DNA of 64,000 nucleotides from Azospirillum oryzae (GTDB lineage: Bacteria > Pseudomonadota > Alphaproteobacteria > Azospirillales > Azospirillaceae). Positions 37,698 through 49,056 of this stretch are shown here, in pieces. The stretch is taken from positions 524,493-588,492 of the forward strand of contig NZ_VTTM01000002.1 of the NCBI RefSeq assembly GCF_008364795.1, written 5' to 3'. Below the pieces are notes generated by a model that worked only from the letters and a program-made list of their open reading frames with translations, had not been told where the DNA came from and ran no database searches. Made by a program: the position numbers and the translations under genes. Position 1 is the first letter of the stretch. Every line of letters starts with the position of its first letter.

Positions 37698-38003
37698 ATG
37701 AAACCCGGTGAAATCTTCCCGGCGGCCGGCGAGATCGTGCTGAACGATGGCCGAGACACCGTCGAACTCGACGTCGCCAATGCCGGCGACCGCCCGATCC
37801 AGGTCGGCTCCCACTTCCATTTCTACGAGACCAACAGCGCGCTGACCTTTGACCGCGAGAAGGCACGCGGCTTCCGGCTCGACATTCCGGCCGGGACGGC
37901 GGTGCGTTTCGAGCCCGGCCAGACCCGGCGCGTGACGCTGGTCGCCTATGGCGGCGACCGGGTGGTGATCGGCTTCAACCGCATGGTCAACGGCGCCCTC
38001 TGA
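37698..38003 (+). CDS. ureB: Urease beta subunit
   Basis: 101 residues. [19 protein letters not shown], then [18 protein letters not shown] and [17 protein letters not shown] are all standard UreB. The separate gamma and beta subunits show the usual bacterial three-gene urease. Starts 13 bases after ureA and ends 25 before ureC. Confidence 0.97.
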   Translation: MKPGEIFPAAGEIVLNDGRDTVELDVANAGDRPIQVGSHFHFYETNSALTFDREKARGFRLDIPAGTAVRFEPGQTRRVTLVAYGGDRVVIGFNRMVNGAL

Positions 38004-38028
38004 CGGGCCGACAGGGAAGGGCGAGAAC

Positions 38029-39738
<1,710 letters not shown>

Positions 39739-39750
39739 GGCGTTTTTTCT

Positions 39751-39860
39751 TCCCCTCCCCCGCCCAGCGGGGGAGGGTTAGGGTGGGGGCATGTGGCGTG
39801 GGCTGTTTTCGGCTCCGCCGAACCCCCTCATCCCAACCTTCTCCCCAGGGGGGAGAAGGG
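39751..39860. repeat. REP-like palindromes between ureC and murI
   Basis: Two hairpin units. The first is CCCTCCCCCGCCC-AGCGGGGGAGGG (about 39752-39780) with GGTGGGGGC after it; it follows TTTTTT at 39743-39748. The second pairs CCCCTCATCCC / CTTCTCCCC with GGGGAGAAGGGG (about 39825-39860). They split the urease operon and may act as a terminator or mRNA-end stabiliser. Confidence 0.7.
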
Positions 39861-39883
39861 GCTATCGGTAGGGTTCAGATACG

Positions 39884-40726
39884 TTGATCGGTGTATTCGA
39901 TTCAGGACATGGCGGATTGACGGTGTTGCGCGCCCTGGTGGACGCGGCACCCGACCGGCCGTTCGTCTATCTCGGCGACCATGCCGCCGCTCCCTACGGT
40001 CCGCGCAGCGAGGACAACATCTACCGGCTGACCATCGCCGGGATGGATCGGCTGTTCGCCCAGGGCTGCCGGCTGATCGTCATCGCCTGCAACACCGCAG
40101 CCGCGGTGGCGCTGCGCCGTCTGCAGCAGGAATGGCTGCCGTCGGCCCATCCCGGCCGCAACGTGCTGGGCGTTCTGGTGCCGATGGTGGAGGCGATCAC
40201 CCGCGTTCCGTGGATGATCGACACCGTTCCGCCCGACCATCTGGCCGAGCCGCGCAGCGTCGGCATCTTCGCCACGGCGGCGACGGTCAATTCCGGCTCC
40301 TTCCCGCGGGAGATCGGCAAGCGCGCGCCGTCGGTCCGCGTCGTGCAGCAGGCCTGTCCCGACCTCGTGCCGCTGATCGAGCGCGGCGCGTCGGATGACG
40401 AGATCGAACCGGCGGTCGCCGGCTATGTCCGCGTCCTGCTGGACAAGATGGGCAGCCAGCCGCTGGACACGGTGGTGCTGGGCTGCACCCATTATCCGCT
40501 GGTCCGTCACCTGTTCGCCCGCGCGCTGCCGCCGGGGGTGGAGGTGCTGTGCCAGCCGACGCTGACCGCGCGCTCGCTGGAGCAGTATCTCGACCGCCAC
40601 CCCGAATACCGGCCGGATCCTGCGGAACGGGGCCTGCGCTTCTTCACCACCGGGGACGCGGCGCTGGTCAGCGAACTGGCCGGCCGCTTCTTCGGCCACC
40701 CGACCCCCTTCGAACGGCTTCGCTGA
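39884..40726 (+). CDS. murI: Glutamate racemase
   Basis: 280 residues from a TTG start; no other start fits, since MIGVFDSGHGGLTVLRAL must be the N-terminus. FDSGHGG has the catalytic-region Asp and Ser, VIACNTAAAVA carries the first catalytic Cys and VVLGCTHYPLV the second. It supplies D-glutamate for peptidoglycan. Located inside the urease operon: its TGA overlaps the ureE ATG in TGATG, so ureE translation depends on it. Confidence 0.95.
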   Translation: MIGVFDSGHGGLTVLRALVDAAPDRPFVYLGDHAAAPYGPRSEDNIYRLTIAGMDRLFAQGCRLIVIACNTAAAVALRRLQQEWLPSAHPGRNVLGVLVPMVEAITRVPWMIDTVPPDHLAEPRSVGIFATAATVNSGSFPREIGKRAPSVRVVQQACPDLVPLIERGASDDEIEPAVAGYVRVLLDKMGSQPLDTVVLGCTHYPLVRHLFARALPPGVEVLCQPTLTARSLEQYLDRHPEYRPDPAERGLRFFTTGDAALVSELAGRFFGHPTPFERLR

Positions 40727-41208
40727 TGACCGATCCCACCCGCCGCGCAACCCGGGTCCATGCCCGTGGCCACTGGTCCGCCGAGCAGGCGGCCGGCACC
40801 GTGACGCTCGCCTTCGACGACCGGTTCCGCCGCCGTATGGCGATGACCGACGATGCCGGCGGCGCCTTCCTGCTCGACCTGCCGCGGGCGGTGGCGCTGG
40901 ACGACGGCGACGGGCTGGAACTGATAGACGGCAGTTTCCTGCGCGTGGTCGCCGCGCCTGAGGAACTGATGGAGGTCCGGGTGCCCGGCCCGGTGGAGGC
41001 CTTTGCCCGTGTCGCCTGGCATCTCGGCAACCGCCACCTGCCGGTGCAGATCGTCGACGACACCATCCGCCTGCGCCGCGACCATGTGATCGAGGACATG
41101 TTGCGCGGGCTGGGGGCCGAGGTGCGCGACGTGACGGCACCCTTCATGCCCGAAGGCGGCGCCTATGGCGGGCATTCGCATGGCGGCGGGCATGGGCATT
41201 CGCACTGA
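40726..41208 (+). CDS. ureE: Urease nickel chaperone UreE
   Basis: 160 residues. The middle has VAWHLGNRHLPVQI with the conserved nickel-binding His, and DHVIEDMLRGLGAEV. The tail [13 protein letters not shown] is the histidine-rich nickel store of many UreE proteins. Starts by TGATG overlap with murI and overlaps ureF. Confidence 0.95.
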   Translation: MTDPTRRATRVHARGHWSAEQAAGTVTLAFDDRFRRRMAMTDDAGGAFLLDLPRAVALDDGDGLELIDGSFLRVVAAPEELMEVRVPGPVEAFARVAWHLGNRHLPVQIVDDTIRLRRDHVIEDMLRGLGAEVRDVTAPFMPEGGAYGGHSHGGGHGHSH

Positions 41209-41907
41209 GGTCGATCATAGCGTCTCCACCCACGCCCTGACGCGCCTGCTGGCGTGGCTGTCGCCCAGCTTTCCGGTCGGCGGCTTCTCCTACAGCCATG
41301 GCATCGAGGCGGCGGTGGAGCAGGAACTGGTGCGGGACCGGGCGACGATGATCGTCTGGCTCGACGGCATCCTGCGCCACGGCGCCGGGCGGACCGACGG
41401 CATGCTGTTCGCCGCCGCCCATCGCGCGGTGCGGGCGGGTGACGAGGCCGGCTTCGCCTGGGCGGTGGAGCGGGCCGACATCCTGCGCGCCTCCGCCGAA
41501 ACCGCGCTCGAATCGCGGGCGCAGGGGCAGGCCTTCCTTCTGGCGATCCGCGCCGCATGGCCGCTCGACGAGTTGCCGCGCTGGGATGCGGTGATCGCCT
41601 CTACCGGCCGGCCGGTCGCCTACGCGGTGGCGGTGGCGCTGGTGTCGGCGTTGATCGGTGTGGCGGAGGGGCCGGCGCTGACCGCCTATCTGCACGCCTT
41701 CGCCGCCAACCTCGTTTCGGCCGGCGTCCGGCTGGTGCCGCTGGGCCAGACCGACGGACAACGGGCGCTGGCGGCGCTCGACCCTATCACGCATGGCGCG
41801 GCGGAGGCGGCGCTGGCCGCCCCGCTGGACGATCTCGGCGGCCGGGCGATGGCCGTCGACTGGACCTCGATGATCCACGAAACCCAATATACGAGGCTGT
41901 TCCGCTC

Positions 41908-41911
<4 letters not shown>
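41192..41911 (+). CDS. ureF: Urease accessory protein UreF
   Basis: 239 residues. [25 protein letters not shown] is the UreF hallmark (the serine-proline and GxFSxSxG pattern), and [21 protein letters not shown] is also conserved. It guides UreG and nickel to urease. Start set at ATG 41192 inside the His-rich end of ureE; ATGs at 41165 and 41180 are in frame. Its stop overlaps ureG in ATGA. Confidence 0.93.
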
Positions 41912-42552
<641 letters not shown>

Positions 42553-42650
42553 TCCCCCTCCACAACTGGAAGAAGATTCGCGTTCGGGAACCTCCGGCTT
42601 GACCATGCTGTTCATACTGCATGAGACGATTCAAGCCGGAGGATGCCCCG

Positions 42651-43553
42651 ATGATGCGCCCGACCCCCAGTAGGACCTTGGGCACGGCCCTGCTGCTGGC
42701 CGCACTGGGACCCTTGACCATCGCCGCGCCCGCGCTGGCGGCCGACGACTGCGCGGCGGGGCTCGACCGGCTGGGACAGCAGGCGGCCGCACTCGAAGCC
42801 GCCGGACCCGGCAACCCCGCTCCGGTGACCCAGCAGGAAACCGCACAGCTCCGCGCCCTGCAGCAGGCGGCACAGGCCGCCGCCCAGAAGGGCAACGCGC
42901 CCGCTTGTCAGGCCATCCTGGGCGAGGCGGCGGCCCTGCAGGACTCCATCGCCCACCCCCGCGCGATCGCCGCCGACGAGCTTGAGGACGCCAAGCTGCG
43001 CAGCCCGGACGGCAAGGATCTCGGCAGTGTGTCCGAACTGATCATCGATCCCGCCAGCGGCCGGGTCGCCTATGCGGTGGTCGAGCTGGGCGGCTTCCTC
43101 GGCATCGGCGACAGCCATTTCCCGGTGCCGTGGGCGCTGTTCTCCCCATCGGGCAATGGTTATGTCCTGAACGTGCCGAAGGACAAGCTGACCAACGCCC
43201 CGCGCTTCGACGAGAAGAACCGTCCGAACATGAACGACCGCCAATGGGCGATGGCGGTGCACACCTACTACGGCGTGGCGCCCTACTGGATGCGCGATTC
43301 AGCGACGCTGGCCGCCATCGCCGGATCGGCGGGTGGCGGCGATGCCTCGGCCGGTCCGTTGCGGCAGGAGGTGCAGCGCCTGTCGCAGGAGGTGGCACGT
43401 CTGAACCGCGAACTGCAGCAGGCCCGCGGCGCCGCCGGTTCCAGCGGCCAGGAGGGAAGCAGCCAGGGCGGTGCGTCCCAATCGGCGCCGGGGTCCTCTT
43501 CCGGGACGCCGTCCGGGAACGGCACCCCCCAGCCGCCGGTTTCCCAACAGTGA
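42651..43553 (+). CDS. Secreted PRC-barrel domain protein
   Basis: 300 residues. A signal peptide (LGTALLLAALGPLTIAAPALA) ends near residue 31. A helical part follows, then a PRC-barrel at about 117-200: LEDAKLRSPDGKDLGSVSEL and GRVAYAVVELGGFLGIG, then VPWALFS. The C-terminal end is a coiled coil (QEVQRLSQEVARLNRELQQ) and a Ser/Gly/Gln-rich tail. Probable periplasmic protein with unknown partner. GGAGGA lies 8-13 bases before the ATG. It lies 98 bases after ureG, probably separate. Confidence 0.82.
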   Translation: MMRPTPSRTLGTALLLAALGPLTIAAPALAADDCAAGLDRLGQQAAALEAAGPGNPAPVTQQETAQLRALQQAAQAAAQKGNAPACQAILGEAAALQDSIAHPRAIAADELEDAKLRSPDGKDLGSVSELIIDPASGRVAYAVVELGGFLGIGDSHFPVPWALFSPSGNGYVLNVPKDKLTNAPRFDEKNRPNMNDRQWAMAVHTYYGVAPYWMRDSATLAAIAGSAGGGDASAGPLRQEVQRLSQEVARLNRELQQARGAAGSSGQEGSSQGGASQSAPGSSSGTPSGNGTPQPPVSQQ

Positions 43554-43613
43554 CGCGATAACGATCCGATGGCGGACGATCCCCGACCGGGACCCGCATT
43601 CAGGAGGACCGAC

Positions 43614-44066
43614 ATGGAACTCTCTTCCATCACCGAAACGGCCCAGCGCAACCTGCGCGGCCTCAACGACCGCATCCAGGGGTCCAATTGGGCGCCCGGC
43701 GGCGGCTACAGCATCAATGTCGGGCATACCGAGCGGCTGGCGTCGCTGGCCGGCGGCGTGCTGCTGGCGGCCCTGGGTCTGCGCCGCCCCAACTGGACCG
43801 GGGCCGCCATGGCGCTTGCCGGCGGCGCGCTGGTGGCGCGCGGCTTGACCGGCTATTGCCCCGGCAAGGCGATGCTGTCCGACTGGACGCACAACGACCG
43901 TGCGGCCATTCCGTCGCAGGACGTGAACGAGGGCGTCAATCCCTACTCCCGCCATCCCGGCGACATCTATGGGGAGGCGTGCGATGAGGAGATCGTCGAC
44001 GAGGCTTCGCAGGAATCCTTCCCGGCCAGCGATCCACCGTCCTTCTCGCCGGGTGTTGCCCGGTAA
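43614..44066 (+). CDS. DUF2892/YgaP-like small inner-membrane protein
   Basis: 150 residues. INVGHTERLASLAGGVLLAAL and MALAGGALVARGLTGYCPGKAM form the two membrane helices of the family. The C-terminal end has DEASQESFPASDPPSF, a common short motif in envelope-associated proteins of this group. CAGGAGG precedes the ATG. It lies 60 bases after the PRC protein; a terminator-like hairpin follows. Confidence 0.82.
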   Translation: MELSSITETAQRNLRGLNDRIQGSNWAPGGGYSINVGHTERLASLAGGVLLAALGLRRPNWTGAAMALAGGALVARGLTGYCPGKAMLSDWTHNDRAAIPSQDVNEGVNPYSRHPGDIYGEACDEEIVDEASQESFPASDPPSFSPGVAR

Positions 44067-44119
44067 GGAGGCGGATCGCACAAGCGGTGTGACGCCATAA
44101 CAGAAATGTCATCAAGAAA

Positions 44120-44148
44120 CGGCCTGCCGGTCCTGTGCCGGCAGGCCG
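44120..44148 (+). terminator. Terminator-like hairpin after the DUF2892 gene
   Basis: CGGCCTGCCGG / CCGGCAGGCCG, 11 base pairs and a 7-base loop, then CTTTGAT. The T run is short. The rest of the gap to fabI (44149-44387) holds a dyad TTCAGT-tttt-ACTGAA at 44187-44202 and presumably the fabI promoter. Confidence 0.6.
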
Positions 44149-44387
44149 CTTTGATATGGATCAATGAAAGACTGAAACAGAAGCAATTCAGTTTTTACTG
44201 AACGCTCCACGAACAATGCTGCGCAATGATTGAAGCGCATGTGCGAAACGCGCCCATTGCACGTTGCGGCCCCCCTGCGATTGGGTTATGGTGCACTGCA
44301 CAAGGAACGCCGCGTGATCTCACCCGGCGAAAGGCGGCCGGGGTTGCGGCCGCTCCCTCCCGTCCCATCGACCGCAGGACCGTCCGC

Positions 44388-45173
44388 ATGACCACGATCA
44401 TTCCCGCCGCCGCCACGCTCGAAGGCAAGAAGGGGCTCGTCCTTGGCATTGCCAACGACCAGTCGATCGCCTGGGGCTGCGCCCGTGCCTTCCGCGCCAT
44501 GGGTGCCGACCTTGCGGTCAGCTATCTGAACGACAAGGCCAAGAAGTTCGTCGAGCCGCTGGCCCAGCAACTGGAGGCCGAGATCTTCGAACCGGTGGAC
44601 GTCACCGGCGAAGGCCAGTTGAAGGCCATGTTCGACAAGATCGGCGAGAAGTGGGGCAAGCTCGACTTCGCGCTGCACAGCATCGCCTTCGCGCCGAAGG
44701 AAGACCTGCACGGCCGCGTCGTCGATTGCTCGCGCGAGGGCTTCCAGCAGGCGATGGACGTCTCCTGCCATTCCTTCATCCGCATGGCCAAGTATGCCGA
44801 GCCGCTGATGAAGGACGGCGGGTCGCTGTTCACCATGTCCTATTTCGGCGCCAACCGCGTCATCGACAATTACGGCGTCATGGGCCCCGTCAAGGCGGCG
44901 CTGGAGGCCAGCGTGCGCTATCTGGCGGCCGAACTGGGTCCGAAGGGCATCCGCGTCCACGCCATCTCGCCCGGCCCGATCAAGACCCGCGCCGCCTCCG
45001 GCATCGCCCATTTCGACGAGCTGATGAACAAGGCCGCCGAGCGCGCGCCCGAAGGCCGTCTGGTGACCATCGAGGAGGTCGGCTACACCACCGCCTTCCT
45101 CGCCACCGACGGCGCCAAGGGCATCACCGGCGACACCACCTATGTCGATTGCGGGTATTCGATCGTCGGCTGA
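44388..45173 (+). CDS. fabI: Enoyl-ACP reductase (NADH)
   Basis: 261 residues, normal for FabI. GLVLGIANDQSIAWGCARA is the NADH loop of the divergent SDR type; LHSIAFAPKEDL is conserved. MSYFGANRVIDNYGVMGPVKAAL holds the catalytic Tyr and Lys (Tyr-x6-Lys). It reduces enoyl-ACP in the last step of each fatty acid elongation cycle. Single gene with about 320 bases upstream. Confidence 0.96.
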   Translation: MTTIIPAAATLEGKKGLVLGIANDQSIAWGCARAFRAMGADLAVSYLNDKAKKFVEPLAQQLEAEIFEPVDVTGEGQLKAMFDKIGEKWGKLDFALHSIAFAPKEDLHGRVVDCSREGFQQAMDVSCHSFIRMAKYAEPLMKDGGSLFTMSYFGANRVIDNYGVMGPVKAALEASVRYLAAELGPKGIRVHAISPGPIKTRAASGIAHFDELMNKAAERAPEGRLVTIEEVGYTTAFLATDGAKGITGDTTYVDCGYSIVG

Positions 45174-45316
45174 GGCTGATCGGCCATCGGTTGTGAAACG
45201 GGGCGGGTGCGGTGACGCATCCGCCCCGCTCATTTCCGGCTCGCTTCATACGGGTGCGTCAAATTGCCGTGTGACGCCGGCGGCTGTTTGGGTGGGCTGG
45301 TAACACCATTCATAAT

Positions 45317-45349
45317 CCTCCCCCAACGGGGTGCCGGTTAGGGGGGAGG
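45317..45349 (+). promoter_or_regulatory. Hairpin containing the hemerythrin ribosome site
   Basis: CCTCCCCC (45317-45324) pairs perfectly with GGGGGAGG (45342-45349) across a 17-base loop. GGGGGAGG is also the only Shine-Dalgarno for the gene at 45360. The sequence resembles the REP family seen elsewhere, so a repeat may serve as the ribosome site. Confidence 0.5.
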
Positions 45350-45359
45350 CCGCAAGGTC

Positions 45360-45770
45360 ATGGGCGCCATCACATGGCGACGGCAGTTGAGCGTCGGGCA
45401 GCCGGCCATCGACGACGATCACAAACACCTGATCGAGTATCTGAACGAACTCGACGCCGCGCTGGCCGCTCCGCGGTTCCAGCCGGTTCGCGTCGCCAAG
45501 ATTCTGATCAAACTTCTGGAATACACCAAGGAGCATTTCGCCCGCGAAGAGCGGATCATGCAGATCGTGCATTACCCGAAATTCGACGAGCATGTCGCCA
45601 TGCACCGCGCCGCGGTCCAGAAGGTCAGCGAGCTGTCGAACCAGTTCTCCAACGAACCCACCCACGAGAACGCCGAGAAACTCTATAAGTTCACCGCCGA
45701 CTGGCTGGTCCGCCACATCATCCTGACGGACACGCAGCTGACGCCGTACGTTCGTGGCGTGTGGGCGTGA
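45360..45770 (+). CDS. Bacteriohemerythrin
   Basis: 136 residues. The di-iron ligands are present with normal spacing: H21, H59, E63, H78, H82, H119 and D124 (DDDHKHL, EHFAREE, DEHVAMH, RHIILTD). These four-helix proteins bind oxygen and may sense or deliver it in microaerobic motile bacteria. It is free-standing, without a methyl-accepting domain. Convergent with serB. Confidence 0.95.
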   Translation: MGAITWRRQLSVGQPAIDDDHKHLIEYLNELDAALAAPRFQPVRVAKILIKLLEYTKEHFAREERIMQIVHYPKFDEHVAMHRAAVQKVSELSNQFSNEPTHENAEKLYKFTADWLVRHIILTDTQLTPYVRGVWA

Positions 45771-45794
45771 GGCGTTAGAGGGACGGCAGGCGCC

Positions 45795-46688
45795 TTACGC
45801 CACGAACTCCGTCGCCCGGTAGCCCTGGGCGTAGAGCAGGGCGGTCAGGTCGCCATGGTCGACGCGGGCGCGGGCCTCGGCGGCGACCACCGCCTTGGCG
45901 TGGAAGGCGACGCCCAGGCCGGCGGCCAGCAGCATCGGCAAATCGTTTGCGCCGTCGCCGACCGCCATGGTCTCCGCCATCGGCACGCGGTGCTCGCCGG
46001 CATAGGCCATCAGCGCCTGCAACTTGCTGTCCTTGTCAAGGATCGGCTCGATCACCTTGCCGGTCATCACGCCGTCGATCACTTCCAGCTCGTTGCCGCG
46101 GTCGTCGTCGAAGCCGATCCAACTGCGCACCCGGCCGGTGAAGCAGCGGAAGCCGCCCGACACCAGGACGCAGGCGGCGCCGTTGGCGCGCATGGTGCCG
46201 ACCAGTTGGGCGGCGCCCGGCATCAGGGTGGCGCGTTGCCACACCTCGTCGATCACCGTCTCCTTCAAGCCCTTCAGCAGGGCGACCCGCTCGCGCACCG
46301 CGTCCTTGAAATCGATCTCGCCGTTCATGGCGCGGGCGGTGATGTCGGCGATGTGGTCCTTCAGCCCGACATAGTCGCCCAACTCGTCCAGCATCTCCTG
46401 CTCGATGATCGTCGATTCCATGTCGGCGACCAGCAGCCGCTTGCGACGGGTGGCCGCCGGCTGTGCGACGATATCCACCGTGGCACCAGTCAGGGCATGG
46501 CGGATCGCCGCCTCCGCCTGCTCCGGCGCAAGGTTGCCGAATGGCAGGTCGCAGGCGGTGCCGGGAGCCAGCCAGTCGGGTGCGCCGGCATCCGCGCCCA
46601 AGCCCACCAGCGCCGCCTTGGCGGTCTGGACGGCAGCCTCGTCGAGCGTGGCGGTGCGGGGGGCGATCAGCGTGGCGACGGCGTTCAT
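45795..46688 (-). CDS. serB: Phosphoserine phosphatase
   Basis: 297 residues. The HAD catalytic motif is LLVADMESTIIEQEMLDELG, with ADMEST as the D-x-D-x-T variant (DMEST) usual in alphaproteobacterial SerB. VLVSGGFRCFTGRV and VGDGANDLPML are HAD motifs II and IV. An N-terminal ACT-like part of about 75 residues precedes it. Last step of serine synthesis. Divergent from miaA. Confidence 0.95.
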   Translation of the reverse strand: MNAVATLIAPRTATLDEAAVQTAKAALVGLGADAGAPDWLAPGTACDLPFGNLAPEQAEAAIRHALTGATVDIVAQPAATRRKRLLVADMESTIIEQEMLDELGDYVGLKDHIADITARAMNGEIDFKDAVRERVALLKGLKETVIDEVWQRATLMPGAAQLVGTMRANGAACVLVSGGFRCFTGRVRSWIGFDDDRGNELEVIDGVMTGKVIEPILDKDSKLQALMAYAGEHRVPMAETMAVGDGANDLPMLLAAGLGVAFHAKAVVAAEARARVDHGDLTALLYAQGYRATEFVA

Positions 46689-46834
46689 CGGCGGGTGTCC
46701 CGAGCAAAAGAGGGCCTTCGCGCGCTGCCTACCACAGGCGAGGGGTCCGGTCCAACGAAGCTTCGGCGTCTGCATGCGGTTGGGGCATGCGGATGGGTGT
46801 TGCAAAGGAAACGCCGTGGCCCCATGGAAGGGCG

Positions 46835-47827
46835 ATGAACACGCTCACCGATGTCATCGTCATCGGCGGCCCGACCGCATCGGGCAAGTCGGGGCTGGCG
46901 CTGGCGATTGCCGAGGCGTTCGGCGGCACCGTCATCAACGCCGACAGCATGCAGCTCTACGCCGATCTGGACGTGCTGACCGCCCGGCCGCCGGCGGAGG
47001 ATCTGGCACGGGCGCCCCATCGCCTTTATGGCGTGCTGCCGGCGGCGGAACGCGGCTCGGCGGCGCGCTGGCGCGACATGGCTCTGGCGGAGATCGCCGC
47101 CGCCAGGGCCGACGGCCGGCTGCCGGTGGTGGTCGGCGGCACCGGTCTTTACCTGCGCGCCCTGATGCAGGGCTTGAGCGAGGTCCCGCCCATCCCCGAC
47201 GAGGTGCGCGCCGCCGCCCATGCCCGTTTGGCCACCATCGGCGGCGAGGCCTTCCGTGCCGAGCTGATTGCCCGCGATCCGGCGTCGGCCAAGCTGAACC
47301 CCGGCGACACCACCCGCCTGACCCGCGCCTGGGAGGTGCTGGAGGCCACCGGCCACCCGCTGTCCCACTGGCAGAGCCGGACGGCCCAGGGCGCGCCGGA
47401 GGATTTGCGCTTCACCATCCTCGTGCTCGACCCGCCGCGGGCCGACCTCTACGCCCAGTGCGACAAGCGTTTCCATCTGATGATGGAGCAGGGCGCGCTG
47501 GAGGAGGTGCGGCGGTTGGACGCACTGGCGCTCGAGCAGTCCCTCGCCCCCGACCTGCCGGTGCTGAAAGCCCTGGGCGTGCCGGAGTTGCGCCGGGTCC
47601 TGCATGGCGAGATCCCGCTCGACGAAGCGGTCGCGCTGGCCCAGCAATCGACCCGCCGCTATGCCAAACGGCAGGTCACTTGGTTTCGGCATCAGATTGT
47701 TGGCAAATTCTCTGATATGCTGGTAAGTGATACAGGACAGCATAGCTGCCATACCATCGATCTGCCTTGTTCGCCAGCGGTACGAAATGCAATGCTCGAC
47801 CGCCTGAGAACGATACTAAATTACTGA
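46835..47827 (+). CDS. miaA: tRNA dimethylallyltransferase
   Basis: About 330 residues. VIVIGGPTASGKSGLALAIAE is the P-loop, NADSMQLYADLDVLTARP the second conserved block and VVGGTGLYLRALMQG the third. It adds the isopentenyl group to A37 of tRNAs reading UNN codons. The C-terminal tail after QSTRRYAKRQVTWFRHQ is a little longer and less GC-rich. GAAGGG lies close to the ATG. It ends 17 bases before the aminotransferase gene. Confidence 0.96.
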   Translation: MNTLTDVIVIGGPTASGKSGLALAIAEAFGGTVINADSMQLYADLDVLTARPPAEDLARAPHRLYGVLPAAERGSAARWRDMALAEIAAARADGRLPVVVGGTGLYLRALMQGLSEVPPIPDEVRAAAHARLATIGGEAFRAELIARDPASAKLNPGDTTRLTRAWEVLEATGHPLSHWQSRTAQGAPEDLRFTILVLDPPRADLYAQCDKRFHLMMEQGALEEVRRLDALALEQSLAPDLPVLKALGVPELRRVLHGEIPLDEAVALAQQSTRRYAKRQVTWFRHQIVGKFSDMLVSDTGQHSCHTIDLPCSPAVRNAMLDRLRTILNY

Positions 47828-47844
47828 TCCGAAGGAGAAGCACC

Positions 47845-49056
47845 GTGTCGGTTGATTGGGGTCATGTGTTCGCGGGCCGCGTGGGCGGCATGACGGCGTC
47901 CGAAATCCGGGAACTGCTGAAGCTGATCGACCGCCCGGAGATCATCTCCTTCGCCGGCGGCATTCCCGACCCGGACCTGTTCCCCAGCTCCGCCATCGCG
48001 CGGTCCTATGAGAAGATCTTCCAGTCCAATGCCGGTGCCGGCGCTGCCCTGCAATACTCCATCACCGAAGGCTACACGCCGCTGCGGGAATGGATCTGTG
48101 ATTACATGGGCCGCAAGGGCGTCAACATCGGCCTGGACGGCGTTCTCATCACCAACGGCTCGCAGCAGGTGCTGGAGTTCGTCGGCAAGCTTCTGATCGG
48201 TCCCGGCGACAAGATCGTGGTGACCCGTCCGACCTATCTCGGCGCGCTCCAGGCCTTCTCGCCCTACGAGCCGACCTACCTCTCCATTCCGATGGACGAG
48301 GAAGGGCCGGAGATAACGGCGCTGACCGAGGCGCTGGCGCAGAAGCCGAAGTTCTTCTACCTCGTCCCCGATTTCCAGAACCCCAACGGCACCACGGTGA
48401 CGCTGGCCCGCCGCCACGCCATCCTGGACGCCTGCGAGGCGGCCGGCGTGCCGGTGATCGAGGACACCGCCTATTGCGAGCTGCGCTATGACGGCGAGCA
48501 TCTGCCGCTGCTGGCGGCGCTGGATTGCGAGCGCAATGGCGGCAAGCTGACCAACGTGATCTTCGGCGGCACCTTCTCCAAGACGATGGTGCCGGCGATG
48601 CGCATCGGCTGGGTCAATGCGGCGCCGGAGGTGGTCAACCGGCTGGTGCTGATGAAGCAGGCGGCCGATCTGCATGCCAGCACGATCAACCAGATCGTCA
48701 TGCACGACGTCGTCTCGCAGATCTTCGACAGCCACATCAAGCTGCTGCGCACCCAGTACAAGGAGCGCCGCGACGCCATGCTGGCGGCGCTGGACGAATT
48801 CGCCCCGCCGGGCGTCACCTGGACCAAGCCGGAAGGCGGCCTGTTCGTCTGGATCGAAGCGCCGGAAGGCGTCGACGGCACCGAACTGCTGGCCCGCGCC
48901 ATCAAGGAGGCCAACGTCGCCTTCGTTCCCGGCTCGGCCTTCCATGCCGACCGGTCGGGCAAGAACACGCTGCGTCTGGCCTTCTCCGTCACCAAGCCGG
49001 CCCAGATCCGCGAGGGCATCCGCCGGCTGTGCGGACTGCTGAAGACCGCCGCCTGA
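47845..49056 (+). CDS. PLP-dependent aminotransferase, 2-aminoadipate/LysN-type
   Basis: 403 residues from a GTG with GAAGGAG upstream. EIISFAGGIPDPDLFP and QYSITEGYTPLREWI are typical of the MocR-like/2-aminoadipate group. FFYLVPDFQNPNGTTVT and GTFSKTMVPAMRIGW hold the pyridoxal-lysine region (Lys in FSKT). The natural amino acid substrate is not settled; branched-chain or aromatic donors are possible, given the ilv genes downstream. Confidence 0.88.
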   Translation: MSVDWGHVFAGRVGGMTASEIRELLKLIDRPEIISFAGGIPDPDLFPSSAIARSYEKIFQSNAGAGAALQYSITEGYTPLREWICDYMGRKGVNIGLDGVLITNGSQQVLEFVGKLLIGPGDKIVVTRPTYLGALQAFSPYEPTYLSIPMDEEGPEITALTEALAQKPKFFYLVPDFQNPNGTTVTLARRHAILDACEAAGVPVIEDTAYCELRYDGEHLPLLAALDCERNGGKLTNVIFGGTFSKTMVPAMRIGWVNAAPEVVNRLVLMKQAADLHASTINQIVMHDVVSQIFDSHIKLLRTQYKERRDAMLAALDEFAPPGVTWTKPEGGLFVWIEAPEGVDGTELLARAIKEANVAFVPGSAFHADRSGKNTLRLAFSVTKPAQIREGIRRLCGLLKTAA

